Shown here one piece after another: positions 16,001-21,899 of a DNA stretch of 22,979 bases (positions are counted from its first letter, which is position 1; each line of letters opens with the position of its first letter). The notes below the pieces were generated by a model. It was not told the origin of the DNA and ran no database searches. It saw only the letters and a program-made list of their open reading frames with translations. Both the position numbers and the translations under genes were made by a program. Origin of the DNA: Bacteroidales bacterium UBA1189 (lineage in GTDB: Bacteria > Bacteroidota > Bacteroidia > Bacteroidales > Bacteroidaceae); the NCBI GenBank assembly GCA_002309805.1, contig DBYJ01000002.1:1-22979 (forward strand). Reading direction: 5' to 3'.

Positions 16001-16731
16001 ATGGTCAGGTCGCGGTAACGGTCTTTCACCTTGCGGAGCATCTCGGCGGCGAACTGGAACTCCCGAGTCTGATATATCATCTCCTGCACGCCGAACATGA
16101 AACAGAAGCGGCCACGGGCACAAGCTTGTCCCAAGGCCTGCAACACGGAAAGGTCTTGGTCGAGTTCACCCGCAGCCACCCGGCCACGCAGGAAGCCCAG
16201 CATCTCGTCGATGACAAACATGAAGCCCTTGTCGGGGAATTTTTCCTCAAACGCCGCCATCATTTCCTCTAACTGCTCATTATACATCTTAAGTGAGTCG
16301 GCCTTGAAGTGATAGTCCACATCGTTGGCATCGAGGAACCGTTGCAACTGATAACGCACGATGTCCCAAAGGGAACGGGTTTGCTGGAGTTCAAAACGAT
16401 AAACCTTGAACTTGCCCGCAATAGGGGCCAGTATTTCGCGGGCTTTGTCGTTGGTCAAATCATCAAGATATTCTGGAAACTCAGCCACCAGCTGAATCAA
16501 GGACATCAAGTGACTTTTACCCGTACCATAATTACCGATGATTTGGATGCCTTTCTGATTCTGTCCTCCAAACTGCATGTTCTTCACAATCTCCGGAATG
16601 ATGGTTTCAAGAAAATAATCAGGGTAAACGAATGTCCTCACCAAATCTTTCTGGTAGGACTTGTCGTCGAGCTTGTCGAACTGGATAACATCTGTGATAG
16701 GCTCGAAATGCAGAATATCTTTGTATTTCAT
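13060..16731 (-). CDS. brxC: BrxC, DUF6079-like BREX ATPase
   Basis: A 1223-residue ATPase starting MKYKDILHFEPITDVIQF, the opening I associate with DUF6079-type BrxC of type 3 BREX. Walker A is IIGNYGTGKSHL (GNYGTGKS at 66-73) and Walker B is FMFVIDEMLGFLRGR (170 onward). An arginine-rich AAA-like part follows (KDRYRDLTIRREDVAFVVKKRL). The rest is a long helical scaffold; a coiled-coil-like stretch lies near residues 900-1010. BrxC is a core part of BREX and an ORC/Cdc6-like AAA ATPase in known systems, acting on DNA with PglZ and the methyltransferase. The gene overlaps BrxF by ATGA and is the longest in the window. Frame and motifs look intact. Confidence 0.85.
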   Translation of the reverse strand: MKYKDILHFEPITDVIQFDKLDDKSYQKDLVRTFVYPDYFLETIIPEIVKNMQFGGQNQKGIQIIGNYGTGKSHLMSLIQLVAEFPEYLDDLTNDKAREILAPIAGKFKVYRFELQQTRSLWDIVRYQLQRFLDANDVDYHFKADSLKMYNEQLEEMMAAFEEKFPDKGFMFVIDEMLGFLRGRVAAGELDQDLSVLQALGQACARGRFCFMFGVQEMIYQTREFQFAAEMLRKVKDRYRDLTIRREDVAFVVKKRLLDKSDAQKALIREHLSKFTKYFSDMHANLGEYVDLFPVHPSYFENFQKIRLGQSQREVLKTLSRQFGKIKDDDIPNDNPGLITYDLYWEQMMGDASMMAEPDIKRVADTVKLVHDKIESNFEGARRKQIPLAKRIANACAIKILQAELPKKNGATADTLVNDLCCTFTLMEDHDFLVAQVTNTANLIIRATSGSFFEQKDNQEFCLRTEGGVNIDQQIQEFAEYNMAPIIKDKALYKFLVEMMGITSNPYRTGFEIYKHEIEWRSHKITRDGYIFFGGPNEKSTTQPKQHFYMIFMPVFQEEKKRRNQEPDELYFVMDTLSDDFKKHVCLYGAAFQLWNSATSNEKPIYRQKMEDLFRKAKNAFNACYLQETKVYYADQEGKTLQNFQLPSEGSSLMDIFNSVATNIFEDAFTEAMPHYPAFTTARQVITDDNLDRYIKGAIAKIIRPQESSQDGEAILAGLGCYHAGELNIDNSIYAQAILDKMDAREDQQVVNKAELLEPVANSNNELWRSTDYGIEAPFEFMVIATLVQLGFCEVKLGNGQELNASNIDILRSVAADEFFNFTSIKRPRGANLPLIREITKALCGRDLSNRLDRPETYSELVNAAKRLAQDTAEFIGRTLDRNGVTIAGVEIIPAMEAMSLSNRLSAFKGFCDKLATYTSEAKIKNLQYPMEQVQKFLESKQLMDQTRNKIALARRLDTQVSYLTQAKQYVPVHTDLATAIDAAVGGLANVLADVNDAQVQNYEQELAQVKQQYIDWYLSRYHSFCLNDIDNGLRIQLLNSREYIVCEKLQQLSILNTSLWSAWRSMFAKLKPANANVEQMLQTTPFANFNPQLDGGVQMKSIRELQTELGEIYAMWVQDIKDFLSSDDSHHALQLMDDEARRFANEIVSGFQTIDDANTAQSVIQFIGEISKGFEEVEITQEMLSQCFSRAMTIDETRARFDHLIFRATNGKDPSKVRIIFR

Positions 16732-17162
16732 AAGACGATATGATTTGATTCTTTTAAATGAATAAGGTAATGCGAACAGGTATCATTAAAGTAGAGGGTA
16801 TCAGCATCTACCTCTCCTTCCCAACGAATTAAAATGGTGGCATTGCGCGACAGGCTTCTGAGGGTGTCTTCAATGGGGAACTGAAGGCTTGGCTCGAAAA
16901 GAATGCCAAAATTGCGAAGTTCAATACAATCGCCTAAGTCGGGTATTGAAGTAATATTGGCGTAGAACAACCTGCGAAATTCTTCTGTAATAGCTATCGA
17001 CAGGTCGCTTTTGGTTACCGATTCGGTCGCGATGAAAGAAGCCAACCCTCTTCCAATGTCCATAACCTGGACATCGAAATCAGGCTCTTTATCTTTCAGA
17101 ACCACAATGCGGTACCGTGGGCTTGCTGCCAAAAATTCCTGTATCTGTTGTTTAATGCCCAT
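16728..17162 (-). CDS. brxF: BrxF-like protein, type 3 BREX marker, Walker A lost
   Basis: A 144-residue protein at the head of the operon. BrxF is the small P-loop protein that defines type 3 BREX. The second half fits it well: a strand and turn NFGILFEPSL (84-93) where BrxF has its Walker B region, then LRSLSR and an IRWEGEVD motif near 112-119 that corresponds to the AWPGE-like string, with a final YF...HYL stretch. The N-terminal strand RIVVLKDKEPDF (18-29) sits where the VGPPGSGKT-like Walker A should be, and has no GK[S/T]. A TTG at 17189 could start it nine residues earlier; I chose the ATG, which has AGG-containing sequence upstream. It is translationally coupled to brxC by ATGA. Confidence 0.65.
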   Translation of the reverse strand: MGIKQQIQEFLAASPRYRIVVLKDKEPDFDVQVMDIGRGLASFIATESVTKSDLSIAITEEFRRLFYANITSIPDLGDCIELRNFGILFEPSLQFPIEDTLRSLSRNATILIRWEGEVDADTLYFNDTCSHYLIHLKESNHIVL

Positions 17163-17242
17163 CAGCTGCCTTTTACGATTGTCTTTCAATTCTTGTAAAT
17201 GGTTGAAATGCTATCTTACTCAAATCAATAAATTTATGCTTG

Positions 17243-17250
17243 CAAAGATA
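17243..17250 (-). promoter_or_regulatory. -7 box for the BREX operon
   Basis: The minus strand reads TATCTTTG, a perfect TAnnTTTG box of Bacteroidetes, about 80 bases upstream of the BrxF start in AT-rich DNA. No clear TTTG is seen at the -33 position, so the box is weak or activator-dependent. Confidence 0.5.
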
Positions 17251-17466
17251 ATGTATTTACTTAATAAAAATCTCTTTCTGGCAATAAAATTTTAAATTTC
17301 AATCTGATTTCTTTAAGAGCGGTTAGCGGAGATTTGGATGATGGGGGAATGGAGGATGGGATGTGAAAGGTCTTTCATGCTCCGAGATTTGTCGGGATTT
17401 TTGCTTTCATTCTCCGAAATAAGTGAAAAATTCAAGGAATCATCTTCCGAATTTAAATAATCTTCG

Positions 17467-17474
17467 TATTTTTG
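17467..17474 (+). promoter_or_regulatory. -7 box for the nitroreductase gene
   Basis: TATTTTTG fits TAnnTTTG and lies 82 bases upstream of the start codon. A -33 TTTG is not clear. The TGAAAG/CTTTCA palindrome and the direct repeat lie just upstream and could be operators. Confidence 0.4.
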
Positions 17475-17556
17475 CCGACGAATGCAAAGACGCAGCACCC
17501 CTGCGCAGCCATTCGCACGTTCACTCAGTTTACTCATTCTTAATTCTTCATTTCTA

Positions 17557-18207
17557 ATGGCCGACAATTATTTAGAGAAACGCTACGAAGAGGTTTTCGG
17601 AGGCGGCGCGGGAAAGAAACCCGCCGTCCGTCGCATTGGCCAGCCGCTTGACACGCTGCTGCTGCGCAACCGCAGCCACCGCGCCTACAAGAAGGAGGTG
17701 GCTGTCACCCGCGAGCAGCTGCTGCGCATCATCGGCGTCAACACCAAGCTGCCCTCGGCCCGCAACCAGCAGGTGCTGCGCTTCCGTCCGGTCGCGGAGG
17801 ACGCGGAGGTGGAGGCCGTACTGAAGCATATCCGTCTGGGCGCGGCCCTGCCCGAACTGCAGCTGCCGCCCGAGGGGCAGGAGCCGCGTGCGTTCATTGT
17901 CGTCTGCTCTACCGTGCCCGAAGGCCGCTATGTGGACATCGACCTCGGCATCAGCGTGCAGAGCATGTTGCTGAAAGCGGTTGAGATGGGGCTGAACGGC
18001 ATCTGCATCTGTGCCTTCAACCCTGCCGCGATAACCGAAGCCCTGCACCTCGCCCACGCTCCCCTTGCCATCGTGGCCATAGGACGCGGAGCCGAGCGCA
18101 TTCGTCTCGTGCCCATCCACGAAGGCGACCCGCAGAACTACTACCGTACACCCGACGACACGCATTGCGTCCCCAAGCTGCAGCTTGAGGACCTGGTGAT
18201 GGAATAA
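17557..18207 (+). CDS. Nitroreductase-family FMN oxidoreductase
   Basis: A 216-residue protein with the nitroreductase fold plan. The N-terminal RNRSHRAYKKEV is the Arg/Ser/His/Arg FMN-phosphate-binding motif, SARNQQ is the second FMN contact, and a long helix DIDLGISVQSMLLKAVEMGLNGICI is the dimer helix with the typical GLNG turn. The C-terminal LAIVAIGRGAE strand is also typical. Such enzymes reduce nitro, quinone or flavin substrates with NAD(P)H; the true substrate is not readable. An in-frame ATG exists at 17482, but its 25 extra residues come from intergenic filler, so I chose MADNYLEK at 17557. It is transcribed away from BREX and converges on the GH43 genes with a 9-base gap between stops. 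Linkage to defence is unlikely. Confidence 0.85.
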   Translation: MADNYLEKRYEEVFGGGAGKKPAVRRIGQPLDTLLLRNRSHRAYKKEVAVTREQLLRIIGVNTKLPSARNQQVLRFRPVAEDAEVEAVLKHIRLGAALPELQLPPEGQEPRAFIVVCSTVPEGRYVDIDLGISVQSMLLKAVEMGLNGICICAFNPAAITEALHLAHAPLAIVAIGRGAERIRLVPIHEGDPQNYYRTPDDTHCVPKLQLEDLVME

Positions 18208-18216
18208 GATTATTTA

Positions 18217-19689
18217 TTAGTGGTTGCGGAAGCGCCACTTTGAGTTGTCGGAGCTGAAGTCGTAGGCTGCCAGCGTAGGCGTGCTGTCGGCTGCGCTGTA
18301 GAGGCAGTAGCGGACGTTAAGGCCGTCGGCATTGTTGAGGTCGGGACGTCCGGGGATGGTCTTGGGCAGCAGGCGGAAGGTGCCGTCGACGAGCTGCTCG
18401 ATGCGCCAGAGCTGGGCATCGTCGCCCGTGAAGGTGGGTACGGTGGTCAGTTCCAGATCGGAGGTGGCGGTGAGGGCGCGGTCGGTGCCCTCGATGGTGA
18501 TGCGGAACCAGGGGCCGCCGAGGTAGCCGCCCTTCTCAGACACGGGTGTGACCGTCCAGCGCTGGTGGGGGCGCATCATATAGTCGCCGCAACGGACGGG
18601 GATATCGCCCTCGGGCCAAGTATCGACGACCTCGCTGAGCTGCTGGTTGGGAAGCGCCTTGACCGGTTCATCCGTATTGGCACCCCACCATCCGCGCCGC
18701 TCCTGCTGCTGGCGGACGAAATCGACGATAAGCTCCAGCGAATAGCCGCGCCGCTCGGACTCGATGGCGAACGTGCCGCCGTGGAAGCGGTCGCCCGCCT
18801 CTGGCCAGCCGTTGCGCCACAGCAGGGGACGAAGGCCGAGCACGCTGCGCCCACCCTGGTCGAGGTCGGCCTCATAGTGGCACGACATAATCTCCACGCC
18901 CTCGTCGATGACCGTGCGGCCGAAGTGACCGGGGCCATAGAGGCGGTCGCCGGCGGCGATGACCATGCGGCCGCCGCCGTGGAACATGTCGCGGCCGACG
19001 TTGTCGAGGTAGGGGCCTTCGACACTCCGCGAGCGGCCTACGACGATGTTGTACGTCGAGTTGACGCCGTCGCAGCACGTGCCGTGGGTGCCGAGCAGGT
19101 AGTACCAGCCGTCGCGGAAGATGAGGTCGGTGGCCTCGCAGTCGATGGCGATGTCCTTCTCCACATTTCCCTTCACGCGATAGCCCGTCGCAGGGTCGAG
19201 CTCGATGATGCGGATGGTGCCGAAATAGGTGCCGTAGGTGGCCCACAGACGGCCCGTCGTGGGGTCGAGGAGGAGGCAGGGGTCGATGGCGTCCTGGTCC
19301 TCCATGCCGTCGCTCGAGCAGACCTCCACAGCCGTTGTCCAGCGGAAGTCGGGGCTCTTGGGGTCGAGGGTGTTGTTCCACATGGTGAGGATGCGGCCGT
19401 TGTGTCCGCCGCCCAGTCCGCCGCCTGTGGCGCCGTAGATGCAGAGGTAGCGGTCGCCCAGTTTCATCACGTCGGGGGCTGCGCCACCACCCGGACGGTC
19501 GGCTCCGCTGTGCCACGACCAGCCGTCGTCGGAGATAAGTCCGCCGCCGCCCGTGCCGAAGGTGTAGTACTTGCCGTCGCACTCGGCGATGGTCGAGGGG
19601 TCGTGGATATAGGGCTGGCCGATTTGTGCGTTGACAGCGGCGGCGATGGCCAAGGCCGCAAGGAGGGTATGGAAACGTTTCATGATCAT
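18217..19689 (-). CDS. GH43 glycosidase with ricin-like C-terminal domain
   Basis: A 490-residue secreted enzyme with signal peptide MIMKRFHTLLAALAIAAAVNA. The five-bladed GH43 catalytic domain shows the three acidic residues: D30 in YIHDPST (base), D136 in AIDPCLL (pKa tuning) and E185 in CEATDLIF (acid). This resembles GH43 arabinanases and arabinofuranosidases, so action on arabinan or arabinoxylan is likely. The last 130 residues (RWTVTPV, DAQLWRIEQL, SKWRF) look like a ricin-type beta-trefoil carbohydrate-binding domain. It overlaps the upstream GH43 gene as ATGA at 19686-19689; an alternative ATG two codons later (19683) would give MKRF. Substrate is inferred. Confidence 0.85.
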   Translation of the reverse strand: MIMKRFHTLLAALAIAAAVNAQIGQPYIHDPSTIAECDGKYYTFGTGGGGLISDDGWSWHSGADRPGGGAAPDVMKLGDRYLCIYGATGGGLGGGHNGRILTMWNNTLDPKSPDFRWTTAVEVCSSDGMEDQDAIDPCLLLDPTTGRLWATYGTYFGTIRIIELDPATGYRVKGNVEKDIAIDCEATDLIFRDGWYYLLGTHGTCCDGVNSTYNIVVGRSRSVEGPYLDNVGRDMFHGGGRMVIAAGDRLYGPGHFGRTVIDEGVEIMSCHYEADLDQGGRSVLGLRPLLWRNGWPEAGDRFHGGTFAIESERRGYSLELIVDFVRQQQERRGWWGANTDEPVKALPNQQLSEVVDTWPEGDIPVRCGDYMMRPHQRWTVTPVSEKGGYLGGPWFRITIEGTDRALTATSDLELTTVPTFTGDDAQLWRIEQLVDGTFRLLPKTIPGRPDLNNADGLNVRYCLYSAADSTPTLAAYDFSSDNSKWRFRNH

Positions 19690-21707
19690 TTGCTGTTGAG
19701 GATTGTGAAGTCAGTAATCGGGTTTCCCTGTTCGTCGATGAAGCGGGCGCACATGTCGCTCAGGCCCGGGCCGTTGATGACGGCGCTGCGCAATACGTTG
19801 CGGCCTTTCTTAAGCGTCAGGCGGCGCGACACGCCGTCGTCCTCCACCATGCGGCGGTCGCCCTCCAGCAGCAGCACCTCCTCGCCGTCGAGCCACCACA
19901 GGGAGGCACCGTTGGAGCCGGCGGCAAGACGGACATCCGGTATCTCCTCGGGGCAGTCGATGACCGTCTCGCACCAGAAGAACGAGCCATAGGTCTGACG
20001 GCCGTACTTCTCGGCAAAGCGGAAGAGCTTCACGTTGTAGTTCTCGCTGTCGAGGTTGTACCACTTTGCTTTCGACTTGGGCAGGCTGGCGAGCTTCTCG
20101 TCGAACTGTTCACGAAGCCACGAGTTGGTGAAGACGATGTTCGAGCGGACATCGACGGCGATGGGCTCCATGAGGCTCCAGCGGCGGATGAAGCCCTGCG
20201 GGTCGGGCTGTGCGGGTGCTGCGGCGGAGCCGACGGGGGTGAAGTATTTCGGGCGGTTCTTGAACTGCAGCCAGTCGATGCTGACAGCGGCTCCGCCCTC
20301 GTTGGTGATGACGAGGTCGGTGATGCCCTTGGGCGTATAGTCGATGGTGCTGGTCAACGTGAGCCACTGGCCCGACTGGTCGCGGCGGAAGGGCGTCGGC
20401 GAGCCGGGGCGCGTCACCTCGCTCTTCACCGTCATCTTTATCTTGGCGATGACCTTGCCCTTGGCCGTCTTCTCGCGGACATAGAACTCGGTGTTGTCGG
20501 CAGCCTTGGCGCAGACGACGAGGTAGCCGTCGGTAACGTCCGTGAAATCGACGTCGGCGTAGCGGAGCCAGCTGCCTTTAGTGGGCAGGGTGGCGTGCCA
20601 GCTGCGGAAGGGCTGGAGCGAATCGACAAAGGCTGTGACGACGCCCGTGCTGGCCTGGCTGTAGCGGTCCACGTCGATGCGTGATGCGGCACGGTTGATG
20701 CCCACGCCGCGCATGGTGGGCACGACCTCGCCGATGGTGCCGTCGGGGCTGAACGTAATCCGCTCGATGCGAGCCGAGCGGCGCTTATCGTCGCGCAGCG
20801 AGAAGTCGTTGTGGTGATAGAAGAGGTACCATTGCCCGCGGAACTCCACAATGCTGTGGTGGTTGGTCCAGCAATGGTTGGCATGCTCGGCCATGATGAT
20901 GCCCTTGAAGTCCCAGGGGCCGAGGGGCGAGCGCGACATGGCGTAGGCGAGTGTCTCGGTGGGGTTCTTGCCCTCGCCGGTCTCGCCGCGCACCCAGGGG
21001 AAGGTGAGGTAGTACCAGTCGCCGCGGCGGAAGACGAACGGCCCCTCCTTAAAGCCGTCGGGCAGCCCCTTCATCTCTTCGCCGCCTACCTTCATGGGCG
21101 GCATCTCCGGCATGCCTTCGCGGCGGGGCATGGCGATCTCCTGCAGGGGGTCGGCAAGTTCCTTCATGTTGGCCTTCAGGCGGGCGCCGCGGATGCCCAT
21201 GCCGCTCCAGTAGATGTAGGCCTGGCCGTCGTTGTCGATGAGCACGCAGGGGTCGATGCCGCTGATGCCCGCGATGGGCAGGGGCTCGCACATGAACGGG
21301 CCTTCGGGCCTGTCGGCCGTAGCCACGCCCACGGCAAAGCCGCGTCCGTCCTTGGGTGCAGCCGGGAAGTAGAAGTAGTATTTCCCGTCACGGCACACGC
21401 AGTCGGGTGCCCACATGGCATAGGAGTCCGTGCGCACCCAGGGAACGGCGTTCTGCGTGACGATGACGCCGTGGTCCGTCCAGTCCGTCAGGTTGTCGGA
21501 CGAGAAGACGTGATAGTCGGCCATGCAGAACCAGTCCTGCCTTGCTCCCTCGGGCGGGAAGATGTCGTGCGAAGGGTAGAGGTACACGCGGTCGCCGAAG
21601 ACACGCGCCGTCGGGTCGGCCGTGAACTGGTCGTGAATGACGGGGTTCTGTGCTGCCGCCGTCAGCGCCAGCAAGAGGAGGAGAAAGGGAAAGAGGTAAC
21701 GTTTCAT
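19686..21707 (-). CDS. GH43 glycosidase with CBM6-like module and extra C-terminal domain
   Basis: A 673-residue secreted enzyme, with a signal peptide ending near A19. The GH43 catalytic residues are visible: D31 in FTADPTARVF, D152 in GIDPCVLI and E221 in FKEGPFVF. Beta-xylosidase or alpha-arabinofuranosidase activity is typical. Residues about 345-482 (RIDVDRYSQASTG, WLRYADVDF, ITNEGGAAVSIDWLQF) are a CBM6-like carbohydrate-binding module. The last 170 residues form a further beta-rich domain (FFWCETVIDCP, LWWLDGEEVLLLEGDRR) that I read as a sugar-binding or accessory domain. The ATG at 21707 (MKRYLFPFLLLLL) is preferred over 21773 because it begins the signal peptide. It is first of the two coupled GH43 genes. 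Confidence 0.85.
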   Translation of the reverse strand: MKRYLFPFLLLLLALTAAAQNPVIHDQFTADPTARVFGDRVYLYPSHDIFPPEGARQDWFCMADYHVFSSDNLTDWTDHGVIVTQNAVPWVRTDSYAMWAPDCVCRDGKYYFYFPAAPKDGRGFAVGVATADRPEGPFMCEPLPIAGISGIDPCVLIDNDGQAYIYWSGMGIRGARLKANMKELADPLQEIAMPRREGMPEMPPMKVGGEEMKGLPDGFKEGPFVFRRGDWYYLTFPWVRGETGEGKNPTETLAYAMSRSPLGPWDFKGIIMAEHANHCWTNHHSIVEFRGQWYLFYHHNDFSLRDDKRRSARIERITFSPDGTIGEVVPTMRGVGINRAASRIDVDRYSQASTGVVTAFVDSLQPFRSWHATLPTKGSWLRYADVDFTDVTDGYLVVCAKAADNTEFYVREKTAKGKVIAKIKMTVKSEVTRPGSPTPFRRDQSGQWLTLTSTIDYTPKGITDLVITNEGGAAVSIDWLQFKNRPKYFTPVGSAAAPAQPDPQGFIRRWSLMEPIAVDVRSNIVFTNSWLREQFDEKLASLPKSKAKWYNLDSENYNVKLFRFAEKYGRQTYGSFFWCETVIDCPEEIPDVRLAAGSNGASLWWLDGEEVLLLEGDRRMVEDDGVSRRLTLKKGRNVLRSAVINGPGLSDMCARFIDEQGNPITDFTILNSK

Positions 21708-21734
21708 CGGTTGGTATTTAGAAAAAACGACGTG

Positions 21735-21742
21735 CAAAGATA
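21735..21742 (-). promoter_or_regulatory. -7 box for the GH43 pair
   Basis: The minus strand reads TATCTTTG, 28 bases upstream of the GH43 start. The box matches the Bacteroidetes consensus, and it is identical to the box in front of the BREX operon. No clear -33 TTTG is present, which is common for regulated polysaccharide genes. Confidence 0.45.
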
Positions 21743-21899
21743 CACATTTTTTCGTAATGCCCATAGAGAACATCTTTTTTTAGCAACCACAATAAAAAGT
21801 TGTTTTTCTGCGTCACGTGCGTTACGCGGCTTTCAATGTACTGCCGATTGGCCCATTACACCGTGACGGAGAGTGTGGAGAACGTGTAAAAACACGCCT

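Larger units (their letters stand above)
17163..17556. other. Divergent intergenic region between BREX operon and nitroreductase gene
   Basis: No credible gene is seen in these 394 bases. They hold the leftward BREX promoter box, the rightward nitroreductase promoter box, a TGAAAG/CTTTCA palindrome with a 2-base centre (17364-17377), and an imperfect 16-base direct repeat (17373-17388 and 17405-17420, two mismatches). The part near BREX is strongly AT-rich. The last 20 bases before the nitroreductase start resemble Bacteroidales TAATTCTTCATTTCTAAT filler. Confidence 0.6.

Noticed and set aside
8828..17162. Alternative reading as DISARM or a Dnd/Ssp system
   Set aside because: PglZ with a DUF6079-like BrxC and a BrxF-like protein is specific to BREX; no DrmA/B helicase, phospholipase D protein, cysteine desulfurase or DndB-E motif is seen.
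18565..19992. Long plus-strand open frame of 475 codons opposite the GH43 genes
   Set aside because: It lies antisense to two genes with clear GH43 motifs, and its product is Ala/Val/Arg/Asp-rich, as expected from the reverse complement of GC-rich codons.
20811..21866. Plus-strand open frame of 351 codons opposite the larger GH43 gene
   Set aside because: Antisense shadow with His/Val/Ala-rich composition; it ends in the AT-rich promoter region of the real gene.
21883..21896. Hairpin CGTGT-AAAA-ACACG as terminator of the GH35-like gene
   Set aside because: The stem is only 5 base pairs and no T run follows on the minus strand.
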